Assembly (NCBI GenBank): GCA_052388025.1 | Contig: JBQTIP010000168.1 | Coordinates: 1-12,334, forward strand | Source of the DNA: JBQTIP01 sp052388025 | Lineage (GTDB): Bacteria > Actinomycetota > UBA4738 > HRBIN12 | Reading direction: 5' to 3' | Length of the DNA stretch: 12,334 nucleotides | Shown here: one piece after another, positions 1 through 6,291 of the stretch | How the letters are laid out: the number at the start of each line of letters is the position of its first letter | Numbering within the stretch: position 1 is the stretch's first letter | Program-made: the position numbers and the translations under genes | The notes under the pieces: generated by a model | The model's input: the letters and a program-made list of their open reading frames with translations, nothing else | Databases searched by the model: none | Told to the model about the DNA's origin: nothing

Positions 1-477
1 GCGCCGCTCTTCTCTCGGATCCTCGAGACGGCCGGGAGGGTTCTCCGCCACGAGCCTGCGCGCCCGCCCTCCGCAGCCGAGGTGGCGGAGGGGAATCTGC
101 CGGCGAGCGTCGGCGGTCTGCTGCACCCGATGCCCGGGGGCGCGGTGCTGGCCGGCAGCTCGACTGAGGACGCCTTCGAGCCGGGCGCGGCCGACCCGTC
201 GGTCCCGGGCGCGATCGTTCGTGCGGCCGTCAGGCTCGTTCCCCGGCTTGTGGACGCTGCAGTGGAATCGGCGTGGTGGGGCGTGCGGCCGGTCACCCCG
301 GACTGGCGCCCCATCGTCGGCGAGCTGGCGCCGGGGATCGTCGTGGCAACCGGCCACGCATCCTGGGGAGTGATCCTCGGGGTCGGGACCGGCCAGCTCG
401 TCGCCTCGATCGTTCTAGGCGAAGCGCCACCCTTCGACCCCTCGCCGTTCGATCCGCGCCGCTTCGAGCCGTCCTAG
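1..477 (+). CDS. FAD-dependent oxidoreductase (DAO / glycine-oxidase-like), C-terminal part
   Basis: The reading frame is open from the first base to a TAG at 475-477, so only the last 158 residues are present and the start lies off the window. The visible part looks like the C-terminal half of the D-amino-acid oxidase/glycine oxidase (DAO) superfamily: a strand with HPMPGG, a GSSTED turn, then WWGVRPVTPDWRPIVGE, and a final GHASWGVILGVGTG segment, which matches the FAD-contacting GH-x3-G-x-x-x-x-x-x-TG motif near the end of these enzymes. The tail with repeated FDP/F motifs is common in the family. Members oxidise amines or amino acids using FAD; the substrate cannot be told from this part (glycine, D-amino acid or another amine). 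The stop codon overlaps the stop of the convergent peptidase gene. Family call firm, substrate unknown. Confidence 0.82.
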   Translation, partial: APLFSRILETAGRVLRHEPARPPSAAEVAEGNLPASVGGLLHPMPGGAVLAGSSTEDAFEPGAADPSVPGAIVRAAVRLVPRLVDAAVESAWWGVRPVTPDWRPIVGELAPGIVVATGHASWGVILGVGTGQLVASIVLGEAPPFDPSPFDPRRFEPS

Positions 478-1583
478 CTGGTGAGCCGGCGGTGTCGCCT
501 GAGGATCTCGAGCGTGCGATCGATCGGCAGCGCGTGGAGCACGTGGCCGTCTCGACCCACGGTCGTGGTAGCCGTGAACAGGGCGTTCACCACCGATTCC
601 TCCACCGCCTCTACGGTCGCCTGGAAGAGCGGCCCGAAGAGGTAGGGGTCGTCCCACGAACCGTCCAGCAGCGCCCGGACCTGGAGCGTCGAATCCGGCG
701 TTCCCGTCGGGATCCGGTTCGCCGTCGAGAACGCGATCATGAGCTCCCCCGACCCGTTCTCGCCGATCGAGCCGCAACGGCCGAGCCCGAGCCCCGCCCG
801 AACGGCGAGCCGCCGGACCTGGTGCGGCAGCATCGGCGCGTCGGTCGCCACGACCGCGATGCACGAGCCCTCGGAGTGCTCCTCCGGCATCAGATCCTCG
901 ATCTCCTCGCCGACCGGCGCGCCCTTGATGAGCAGGTCGGGGCGGGATCCGAAGTTCGTCAGCACCAGCGCGCCGACCGTGTAGCCGCCGGTCTCCGCGG
1001 GAAGCACCCGGGACGCCGTGCCGATGCCGCCCTTGAAGTCGAAGCACTGCATGCCGGTCCCGGCGCCTACACACCCCTCCTCGACGTCGCCGCCGGCCGC
1101 CGCGTCCAGCGCATCGAACACGTCCCGATCGGCGAGCGGGAAGGACATCACGTCGTTCAGGAACGAGTCGTCGGATTCGGTCACCACCGGCATATCGCCG
1201 CCCTCGCCGTAAGCGCCCGCGGGGTAGCGCTCCGCCCTCCATCGGACGGTCGCGTCGTACGCGCGGCCGATCGCCAGGCTCGACGTGAGAACGATCGGCG
1301 AGTACAGCAGTCCCCATTCGTTCATCTGGTTGATGCCGATCATCTCGCCGTACCCGTTCAGGATGTGCGTGCCGACGTAGACGCGCTCGCGCCAGGGGAG
1401 GCCCTCGTGCGGGAACACCGTGGTGACGCCGGTGCGCGCGACGCCACTGGCGCCGGGCTCGGCGTCACGCCATACCGTCTTGTGTCCCACCCGCACGCCG
1501 ACGACGTCGGTGATCGCGTTGCGCGCCCCCGTCGGCAGCCGCCCGACGACCACTCCGTACTCTCTCGCTCGCTTGCGCGCCAA
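474..1583 (-). CDS. P1-family peptidase (DmpA/L-aminopeptidase D-Ala-esterase type)
   Basis: This encodes a 369-residue protein of the DmpA/P1 family of N-terminal nucleophile hydrolases, which remove N-terminal amino acids from peptides, amides or esters. The hallmark is ENG-SGELMIAFST: in the family the chain cuts itself between the Gly and Ser (here Gly277/Ser278), and the freed Ser becomes the catalytic nucleophile, giving an alpha chain of 277 and a beta chain of 92 residues. Also visible are NAITDVVGVRVGH near the N terminus and VLTNFGSRPDLL, carrying a likely oxyanion-hole Asn. Length is normal (DmpA is about 375). I chose the TTG at 1583 because AGGAG lies 6 nt upstream and the protein then begins MARKRAREYG; an ATG further upstream (1745) would run into hemA on the other strand. 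It is divergent from hemA and has no obvious link to haem. No signal peptide is seen. Physiological substrate unknown. Confidence 0.9.
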   Translation of the reverse strand: MARKRAREYGVVVGRLPTGARNAITDVVGVRVGHKTVWRDAEPGASGVARTGVTTVFPHEGLPWRERVYVGTHILNGYGEMIGINQMNEWGLLYSPIVLTSSLAIGRAYDATVRWRAERYPAGAYGEGGDMPVVTESDDSFLNDVMSFPLADRDVFDALDAAAGGDVEEGCVGAGTGMQCFDFKGGIGTASRVLPAETGGYTVGALVLTNFGSRPDLLIKGAPVGEEIEDLMPEEHSEGSCIAVVATDAPMLPHQVRRLAVRAGLGLGRCGSIGENGSGELMIAFSTANRIPTGTPDSTLQVRALLDGSWDDPYLFGPLFQATVEAVEESVVNALFTATTTVGRDGHVLHALPIDRTLEILRRHRRLTS

Positions 1584-1589
1584 TGGTTT

Positions 1590-1594
1590 CTCCT
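1590..1594 (-). promoter_or_regulatory. Ribosome binding site of the P1 peptidase gene
   Basis: AGGAG on the reverse strand, 6 nt before the TTG at 1583. This clear Shine-Dalgarno sequence decides the non-ATG start. It also contrasts with hemA, hemL and hemE, which show none. Confidence 0.7.
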
Positions 1595-1656
1595 GCCGGC
1601 CGCCCTGAAGGGCGCTCGATCGTAGCGCGGTCCGGGGACCGTTTCCCCCGAACGGA

Positions 1657-1662
1657 TAGAAT
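1657..1662 (+). promoter_or_regulatory. Putative -10 box (TAGAAT) of the hemA operon
   Basis: TAGAAT is identical to the box in front of hemL. It ends 12 nt before the hemA ATG, so transcription would begin about 4-6 nt before the start codon, leaving no room for a Shine-Dalgarno sequence. The first three bases are also an in-frame stop, so translation cannot begin upstream. Confidence 0.5.
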
Positions 1663-1674
1663 GGCGCTCTGCCC

Positions 1675-2952
1675 ATGGCCATCCTCGCCCTCGGGGTCTC
1701 CCACCGAAGCGCCGGAGTCGAGCTGCTGGAGCGGCTCGCGTTCACCGACGAGGACTACGCGAAGGCCTACCGGCAGGCCGTCGATCAGGACGCCGTGGAC
1801 GAGGCGATCATCCTTTCGACCTGCAACCGCGTGGAGGTCTACGCCAGCGTTCCCGCGTACCACGCGGGCTTCCAGGCGCTGAAGCAGCTCCTCTGCGAGT
1901 CGCGCCAGGTGGACGCGGAGGAGCTCGTCGAGCCCCTGCACTCGCACTACGAGGACGAGGCCGCCGAGCACCTGTTCACCGTCGCCGCGGGGCTCGACTC
2001 GATGGTGCTCGGGGAGCCTCAGATCCTCTCCCAGGTCCGCGCGGCCAACCGCCGAGCCGAGGCCGAGGGAGCGGCCGGCCCCGTCCTGAAGGGACTGTTC
2101 CACGCCGCGGCCAGGGCCGGACGGCGGGTTCGCTCCCAGACCACCGTCGGCGCGGCGCCCGACGCCTTCGTGGCGGCGGGGGCCGACCTCGCCGCCGAAA
2201 CGCTCGGCGGGCTGGATGGACGGACGGCCGTCGTCGTGGGCGCCGGCCTGATGTCGGCCCTCGCCACGAAGCACCTGCGCCGGCGCGGCGTCGGGGCCGT
2301 ACGGATCCTCAACCGAAGCCCGGAGCGCGCTCGGGCGCTGGCCGAGCGCACGGGAGCGAAGCACGGCCACCTCGACACCCTTCCCGACGCGCTCGCCGGG
2401 GCCGATCTCGTCGTGTCGGCGACCGGCGCCGCCGGTGTCCTCCTCTCGGAGCAGACGGTTCGGAACGCGGTGCGCGATCGCGAGCCGGGACGCCCGCTCT
2501 TCCTCCTCGACCTCGCGGTTCCGAGGGATGTCGAGCCATCCGTCGCGGACATCCCCGGGATCACGCTGGTGGACATCGAGGGCCTGCGAGCCGCACTCGC
2601 CGAACGAGAGGCCGGCGCGGCGGAAGACATCGAGCGCGCCCACGAGATCGTGACGGAGGAAGTGCGTCGGTTCGCCGTCCGGAGGCGTTCCGACCGCCTG
2701 GCGCCGCTGATCCGGACCCTCCGCGAACGGGGCGAGGCCGTCAAGGCCGCGGAGCTCGCGCGGTTCCGGTCACGGCTCGCCGACCTGACGCCGGATGAGC
2801 TGGAGGCAGTGGAGTCGCTCGCACGCGGCATCGTGTCCAAGCTGCTGCACGACCCCATCGTTCGACTGAAGGAGCTCTCCGCGCCCGGGACCGGGGACGC
2901 TCATGCGAAGATGCTCGCGGAGCTGTTCGGCATCGATCCTCCCTCTGCGTGA
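1675..2952 (+). CDS. hemA: Glutamyl-tRNA reductase
   Basis: A 425-residue NADPH-dependent glutamyl-tRNA reductase, the first committed step of the C5 pathway: glutamyl-tRNA(Glu) to glutamate-1-semialdehyde. The catalytic domain (about 1-155) holds LGVSHRSAGVELLERLAF and STCNRVEVY with the catalytic Cys50, then the family signature HLFTVAAGLDSMVLGEPQIL (99-118), with His99 as a likely catalytic helper. A Rossmann NADPH domain follows (about 155-310), with the loop GAGLMS at 189-194; GAGxMS fits actinobacterial enzymes. The C-terminal helical dimerisation domain (about 315-425) ends normally, with HDPIVRLKEL. The ATG at 1675 is the only sensible start: there is an in-frame TAG at 1657, and the N terminus matches the family. 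The stop overlaps the hemC GTG by 4 nt (GTGA), so hemA leads the operon. HemL, which uses its product, is 3.3 kb downstream. Confidence 0.97.
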   Translation: MAILALGVSHRSAGVELLERLAFTDEDYAKAYRQAVDQDAVDEAIILSTCNRVEVYASVPAYHAGFQALKQLLCESRQVDAEELVEPLHSHYEDEAAEHLFTVAAGLDSMVLGEPQILSQVRAANRRAEAEGAAGPVLKGLFHAAARAGRRVRSQTTVGAAPDAFVAAGADLAAETLGGLDGRTAVVVGAGLMSALATKHLRRRGVGAVRILNRSPERARALAERTGAKHGHLDTLPDALAGADLVVSATGAAGVLLSEQTVRNAVRDREPGRPLFLLDLAVPRDVEPSVADIPGITLVDIEGLRAALAEREAGAAEDIERAHEIVTEEVRRFAVRRRSDRLAPLIRTLRERGEAVKAAELARFRSRLADLTPDELEAVESLARGIVSKLLHDPIVRLKELSAPGTGDAHAKMLAELFGIDPPSA

Positions 2953-3845
2953 AGCTCCGCATAGGGACCAGGGGATCGAGCCTGGCCCTCGCGCAGGCCG
3001 GCGAGATCGCGAGCCGGCTGGCGGCGGTCGCGATCGAGTCCGAGCTGGTGCCGATGGTGACGTCGGGCGACCGCGGGGCGCCGGCGTCGGCGTCGCCGGC
3101 CGGGGTCAAGGGGCTGTTCGTCGCCGAGATCGTTCGCGCGCTTCAGGACGGCGAGGTCGATCTCGCGGTGCACTCGGCGAAGGACCTTCCCGCCCGAGAT
3201 GACGACGGAGTGATCGTGGCCGCCGTCCCGGAGCGAGCCGATCCCTTCGACGTACTGGTGACCCGCGACGGGGAGCTGCCCGACGGCGCCGCGGTGGGAA
3301 CGTCGAGCCTCCGCCGCCGGGCGCAGCTCCTCAGATGGCGATCCGGCGTCCACCCGGTCGCCATCCGGGGAAACGTCGACACGCGGTTGCGCAAGCTCGA
3401 GGAGGGCGAGGTCGACGCGCTGGTGCTCGCCGCCGCGGGGCTCGCGCGACTTGGGACGACGCCGGAGCACGCCGAGCAGCTTCCGTTCGTTCCGGCCCCC
3501 GGGCAAGGCGCCCTCGCAGTCCAGGTTCGGATCCACGATGACGCCACGATCGCGGTGCTTTTGACTCTTGACGACGTCGACAGCCGGTCCGCCGTCGAGG
3601 CCGAGCGGTCCCTCATGGCACGGCTGGGCGGCGGGTGCGCCCTCCCACTCGGCGCGTACGCGCGAACCGTCGGCGAAGAGCTTTCGATGGTCGCGGTCGT
3701 CGTGAGCCCCGACGGGCGGCGGCTCGTCCGAGCAGAGGTGACCGCCGGCACGCCGGAGGAGACCGCGTCGGAAGCGGAACGCGTGTTGCGTGAGCAGGGC
3801 GCCCAGGAGATCCTCGATCTGGTTCGTGAGGACGGACCGCGGTGA
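2949..3845 (+). CDS. hemC: Porphobilinogen deaminase (hydroxymethylbilane synthase)
   Basis: A 298-residue cytoplasmic enzyme that joins four porphobilinogens into the linear tetrapyrrole hydroxymethylbilane. The N terminus KLRIGTRGSSLALAQA, the KGLF loop (54-57), DLAVHSAKDLP (71-81, with catalytic Asp79 by family analogy), GTSSLRRRAQL (117-127) and RGNVDTRL (140-147) are all canonical. LGGGCALPLGAY (226-237) carries Cys230, which binds the dipyrromethane cofactor. Length is slightly under the usual 305-315. The start is the GTG at 2949, which overlaps the hemA stop (GTGA) and gives the expected N terminus. No convincing ribosome site is present, so translation probably depends on coupling to hemA. 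The last codons overlap hemD by the same GTGA arrangement. Confidence 0.97.
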   Translation: MKLRIGTRGSSLALAQAGEIASRLAAVAIESELVPMVTSGDRGAPASASPAGVKGLFVAEIVRALQDGEVDLAVHSAKDLPARDDDGVIVAAVPERADPFDVLVTRDGELPDGAAVGTSSLRRRAQLLRWRSGVHPVAIRGNVDTRLRKLEEGEVDALVLAAAGLARLGTTPEHAEQLPFVPAPGQGALAVQVRIHDDATIAVLLTLDDVDSRSAVEAERSLMARLGGGCALPLGAYARTVGEELSMVAVVVSPDGRRLVRAEVTAGTPEETASEAERVLREQGAQEILDLVREDGPR

Positions 3846-4603
3846 GACCGCTCGAAGGCAGAGTGGTCCTCGTCACGCGCCCGGCCGATCAGGCCGGAGA
3901 GCTGGTCGAGCTTCTCGAGGAACGCGGAGCGACGGCGATCGAGGCCCCCGCGATCGAGATCGTGCCGGTCGCGTCGAAGGCCCTCGAGCAGGCGCTGCGC
4001 GAGCTCGTCGCCGGCGAGTTCGAGTGGCTCGTCCTCACCAGCCGTGCGGGGGTCGACGCGCTCTCCGCAAGCATAAGCAGCGGCGAGGGGCGCGCCCGGA
4101 TCGCAGCCGTCGGCGACGGGACCGCGGACGCCCTCCGAGCCTGGGGTCGCGACCCGGACCTCGTGCCGCGGACGTTCACGACCGAGGCGCTCGGGCGCGC
4201 GATGCCTCGTGGGAGCGGCCGCGTATTGCTCGCTCGCGCCGACATCGCGCCGGCGGGCCTCGAGGACGCCCTGAGGGCGAAGGGGTGGACGCCGGTTCGC
4301 GTCGATGCCTACCGGACCCGCATGCCCCGATCGCTGCCGCCGGAGGCACGGGTCGCCCTCCGCGAGGGACTGGTGGACGCCGTCTCGTTCACCAGCGCAT
4401 CGACCGTGCGGGGGTTCGTCCGCGGGCTCGGCATCGTCCGCGGGAACCCGAAGGTCGTGTGCATCGGGCCGGTCACCTCTCGGGCTGCGCGCGAAGCGGG
4501 ATTCCGGGTGGCCGCCGTGGCGCGGCCGCATACAATCGAGGGACTGGTCGCGGCGATGGAGCGCGTCTTCACGCCGCGAGCCCGACGGAAGGCGAGGACA
4601 TGA
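3842..4603 (+). CDS. hemD: Uroporphyrinogen-III synthase
   Basis: A 253-residue HemD that closes hydroxymethylbilane with inversion of ring D to give uroporphyrinogen III. HemD sequences are poorly conserved, but the two-lobed pattern is clear: VVLVTRPADQAGEL and ERGATAIEAPAIEI at the N terminus, EWLVLTSRAGVDAL (61-74), IAAVGDGTADALRAWG (87-102), the conserved Tyr157 in DAYRTR, AVSFTSASTVRGFV (180-193), and VCIGPVTSRAAREAGF followed by PHTIEGLVAAM near the C terminus. Its place between hemC and hemB confirms the call. The start is the GTG at 3842 within the hemC stop. This is a stand-alone HemD: no uroporphyrinogen methyltransferase (CobA) domain is fused to it, unlike in some actinobacteria. 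The basic tail (RARRKART) overlaps the hemB start by ATGA. Confidence 0.94.
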   Translation: MRPLEGRVVLVTRPADQAGELVELLEERGATAIEAPAIEIVPVASKALEQALRELVAGEFEWLVLTSRAGVDALSASISSGEGRARIAAVGDGTADALRAWGRDPDLVPRTFTTEALGRAMPRGSGRVLLARADIAPAGLEDALRAKGWTPVRVDAYRTRMPRSLPPEARVALREGLVDAVSFTSASTVRGFVRGLGIVRGNPKVVCIGPVTSRAAREAGFRVAAVARPHTIEGLVAAMERVFTPRARRKART

Positions 4604-5580
4604 GCTTCCCGCAGAGCCGGCCGCGGAGGATGCGGCGGACGCCGGCGCTTCGCGCGCTCATGCGCGAGACCGACCTCACGCCCCGACACCTCCTCGCTCC
4701 GCTCTTCGTGAAGGAGGGCATATCGGAGCCGCTGCCGATCGAGTCGATGCCCGGCCAGTTCCAGCACACGCTGGAGTCGCTCCGGAAGGAAGCGCACGAG
4801 ATCGCCGCCAAGGGCGTGATCGGCTTCATGCTGTTCGGCGTACCGGAGCGCAAGGATCCCGAGGGCAGCGAGGCCTGGAACCCCGAGGGCATCGGCCAGC
4901 GCGGCCTCCGGGTGCTCCGCGAGGAGCTCGGCGACGAGCACGTGGTGATCGCCGACCTCTGCCTGGACGAGTACACCGACCACGGCCACTGCGGGGTGCT
5001 GGCCGACGACGGTTCCGTGGACAACGACCGGACCGTGGATCTCTATCGCCGCATCGCCGTCGCCCAGGCGGAGGCCGGCGCCCAGATGGTGGGGCCCTCC
5101 GGGATGATGGACGGCCAGGTCGCGGCGATCCGCGAGGTGCTCGACGAGGCCGGCCACGAGCAGGTGGGGATCCTCGCCTACGCGGCCAAGTTCGCTTCCG
5201 CCTTCTACGGCCCGTTCCGTGAAGCCGCCGAGTGCGCGCCTAGATTCGGTGACCGGACCGGCTACCAGATGGACCCGCCGAACGCCGACGAGGCGCTCCG
5301 CGAGATCCGCGCCGACATCGAGGAGGGCGCGGACGTGGTGATGGTGAAGCCGGCGCTCCCCTACCTCGACATCGTGCGACGTGCCAAGCAGGAAACCGGA
5401 TTCCCGCTCGCCGCCTACAACGTGAGCGGCGAGTACGCGATGGTGAAGGCCGCGGCGCTGAACGGCTGGCTCGACGAACGGCGCGTCACGCTCGAGGTGC
5501 TCATGGCCATCCGCCGCGCCGGCGCCGACCTGATCCTGACCTACCACGCGAAATACGCCGCCGACTGGCTCGCCGGATAG
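4600..5580 (+). CDS. hemB: Delta-aminolevulinic acid dehydratase (porphobilinogen synthase)
   Basis: A 326-residue enzyme that condenses two 5-aminolevulinates to porphobilinogen. The two Schiff-base lysines are visible: Lys197 in AYAAKFASAFYGPFR and Lys250 in VMVKPALPYLDI. The active-site lid and oligomer segments (GPSGMMDGQ, YQMDPPN, NVSGEYAM) are normal. The metal loop reads DLCLDEYTDHGHCG, with Cys121, Asp123 and Cys131. The fully zinc-dependent type has three cysteines and the magnesium type has none, so this is an intermediate Cys-Asp-Cys site, which I recall from mycobacterial and other actinobacterial enzymes. The ATG at 4600 overlaps the hemD stop (ATGA) and is preceded by GGAAGG 7 nt upstream, one of the few good ribosome sites here. 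It is the last gene of the hemACDB block; 52 nt follow before vapB. Confidence 0.97.
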   Translation: MSFPQSRPRRMRRTPALRALMRETDLTPRHLLAPLFVKEGISEPLPIESMPGQFQHTLESLRKEAHEIAAKGVIGFMLFGVPERKDPEGSEAWNPEGIGQRGLRVLREELGDEHVVIADLCLDEYTDHGHCGVLADDGSVDNDRTVDLYRRIAVAQAEAGAQMVGPSGMMDGQVAAIREVLDEAGHEQVGILAYAAKFASAFYGPFREAAECAPRFGDRTGYQMDPPNADEALREIRADIEEGADVVMVKPALPYLDIVRRAKQETGFPLAAYNVSGEYAMVKAAALNGWLDERRVTLEVLMAIRRAGADLILTYHAKYAADWLAG

Positions 5581-5620
5581 GCGAGAAACCGACTGCTGCC
5601 CGGCTCGAATCGCTGTGTGC

Positions 5621-5626
5621 TAACGT
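5621..5626 (+). promoter_or_regulatory. Putative -10 box (TAACGT) of vapBC
   Basis: TAACGT ends 6 nt before the ATG at 5633, in the 52-nt gap after hemB. The geometry matches a leaderless transcript beginning at or next to the ATG. TAACGT is a weaker match to the -10 consensus than the hemA and hemL boxes, and no -35 is evident. Confidence 0.35.
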
Positions 5627-5632
5627 GTGGCC

Positions 5633-5872
5633 ATGCGAATGCACATAAGCCTGGACGACGAACTCGTCCGCGAGCTCGACAGGCGAGCCGGCGCGCGGGG
5701 TCGAAGCTCCTACATCGCGGATTCGGTGCGGGAACGCCTCGATCGCGATCGTCGATGGGAGCTGATCTGGTCCGCCGTCGGTTCGATCCCAGATCACGGG
5801 CACGAGTGGGACGACGACCCGGCCGAGTGGGTCCGTCGGCAGCGGTTCGCCGACCCCCGACGCGTGGGGTGA
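5633..5872 (+). CDS. vapB: VapB-type antitoxin, ribbon-helix-helix (CopG/Arc) family
   Basis: A 79-residue protein. The N terminus MRMHISLDDELVRELDRRAG is a typical ribbon-helix-helix beta strand and first helix, followed by GRSSYIADSVRERLDRD, the turn and second helix. This fold binds operator DNA as a dimer. The acidic and Trp-rich tail (about 44-70, with WELIWSAVG and HEWDDDPAEWVRRQ) is where antitoxins of this kind usually clamp the PIN toxin. Starts at GTG 5627, ATG 5633 and ATG 5639 are possible; ATG 5633 is favoured because it sits 6 nt after a -10-like box and gives the usual short N terminus. An in-frame TAA at 5621 bounds it. Its stop shares one base with the vapC start (TGATG). It probably represses its own promoter together with VapC, as is known for this family. 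Confidence 0.85.
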   Translation: MRMHISLDDELVRELDRRAGARGRSSYIADSVRERLDRDRRWELIWSAVGSIPDHGHEWDDDPAEWVRRQRFADPRRVG

Positions 5873-6267
5873 TGGGCACGGTCCTCTTCGACTCGACCGT
5901 ACTCATCGACCTACTCCGCAAGAAGCCCGGAGCCGTGGCACGTCTCGTCCGCTTGCAGGACGCCGGCGACACTCCTTGCGTGTGCGCGGTGTCGGTGGAG
6001 GAGATCACACGCGGCCTGAGGCCGTCGGAGGACGACGACGCAATCGCGCTCTTCGAGGGTCTCGAGGTCGCGCCCCTCGGGATCCCCGAAGGCCGCCTCG
6101 CGGGATTCTGGCGACGTTCCTTCGCGCGGCGCGGGAGGACATTGTCTCAAGCTGACTGCCTGATCGCGGCCGCTGCCGTCGGCATCGGGGCTCGGCTGGC
6201 CACCGGCAACCCGCGCCATTTCCCGATGCGTAGCATCGAGATCGAGCACTGGCCGGTCGGCCACTGA
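5872..6267 (+). CDS. vapC: VapC-type toxin, PIN-domain ribonuclease
   Basis: A 131-residue PIN-domain protein, the normal VapC length. The acidic metal-binding residues of the family appear in order: Asp7 in VLFDSTVLIDLL, Glu44 in SVEEITRGL, Asp95 in LSQADCLIAAAA, and the C-terminal ATGNPRHF with Asn113 at the fourth position. PIN toxins cut RNA (tRNA, rRNA or mRNA) with Mg or Mn; the target cannot be read from sequence. The ATG at 5872 shares its A with the vapB TGA, giving 1-nt overlap and translational coupling. All catalytic positions are present, so the toxin looks active. The pair sits between hemB and hemL; nothing in either protein suggests a direct role in haem synthesis. An independent addiction module that settled in an operon junction is the simplest reading. 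Confidence 0.88.
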   Translation: MGTVLFDSTVLIDLLRKKPGAVARLVRLQDAGDTPCVCAVSVEEITRGLRPSEDDDAIALFEGLEVAPLGIPEGRLAGFWRRSFARRGRTLSQADCLIAAAAVGIGARLATGNPRHFPMRSIEIEHWPVGH

Positions 6268-6278
6268 CGCGCCACCCC

Positions 6279-6284
6279 TAGAAT
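6279..6284 (+). promoter_or_regulatory. Putative -10 box (TAGAAT) of hemL
   Basis: TAGAAT ends 7 nt before the GTG at 6292, in the 24-nt gap after vapC. Transcription would begin at or next to the GTG, i.e. a leaderless mRNA. The hexamer is identical to that of hemA. No -35 hexamer is evident, since the upstream bases lie inside vapC. Confidence 0.5.
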
Positions 6285-6291
6285 CGTGCTC

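Larger units (their letters stand above)
1584..1674. promoter_or_regulatory. Divergent hemA / P1-peptidase promoter region with nested inverted repeats
   Basis: This 91-nt gap separates two divergent genes, so it must hold both promoters. Three inverted repeats are visible: CGCCC-TGAA-GGGCG (1601-1614), GGTCC-GG-GGACC (1629-1640) and GGGGA-CCGTT-TCCCC (1634-1648). The last two overlap and lie where the -35 region of hemA would be, so they could be an operator; no regulator is encoded nearby. A weak -10-like TACGAT for the peptidase gene lies on the reverse strand at 1624-1619. No good -35 hexamer is seen on either strand. Confidence 0.45.

Noticed and set aside
415..1317. Long antisense or alternative-frame open readings over the P1 peptidase and hem genes (e.g. 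415-1317 reverse, 1465-2643 reverse, 4309-5547 reverse, 3143-4531 reverse)
   Set aside because: They are Arg/Gly/Pro/Ala-rich translations typical of shadow frames in GC-rich genes, lie entirely over recognised enzymes and show no family motifs.
474..1745. ATG at 1745 as start of the P1 peptidase
   Set aside because: It would overlap the 5' end of hemA by about 70 nt and add a low-complexity leader. The TTG at 1583 has AGGAG at good spacing and gives the family N terminus.
4531..4536. TACAAT inside hemD as an internal promoter for hemB
   Set aside because: It encodes the conserved HTIEG residues of HemD, has no -35 and lies 63 nt before hemB, which already has a ribosome site and overlaps hemD.
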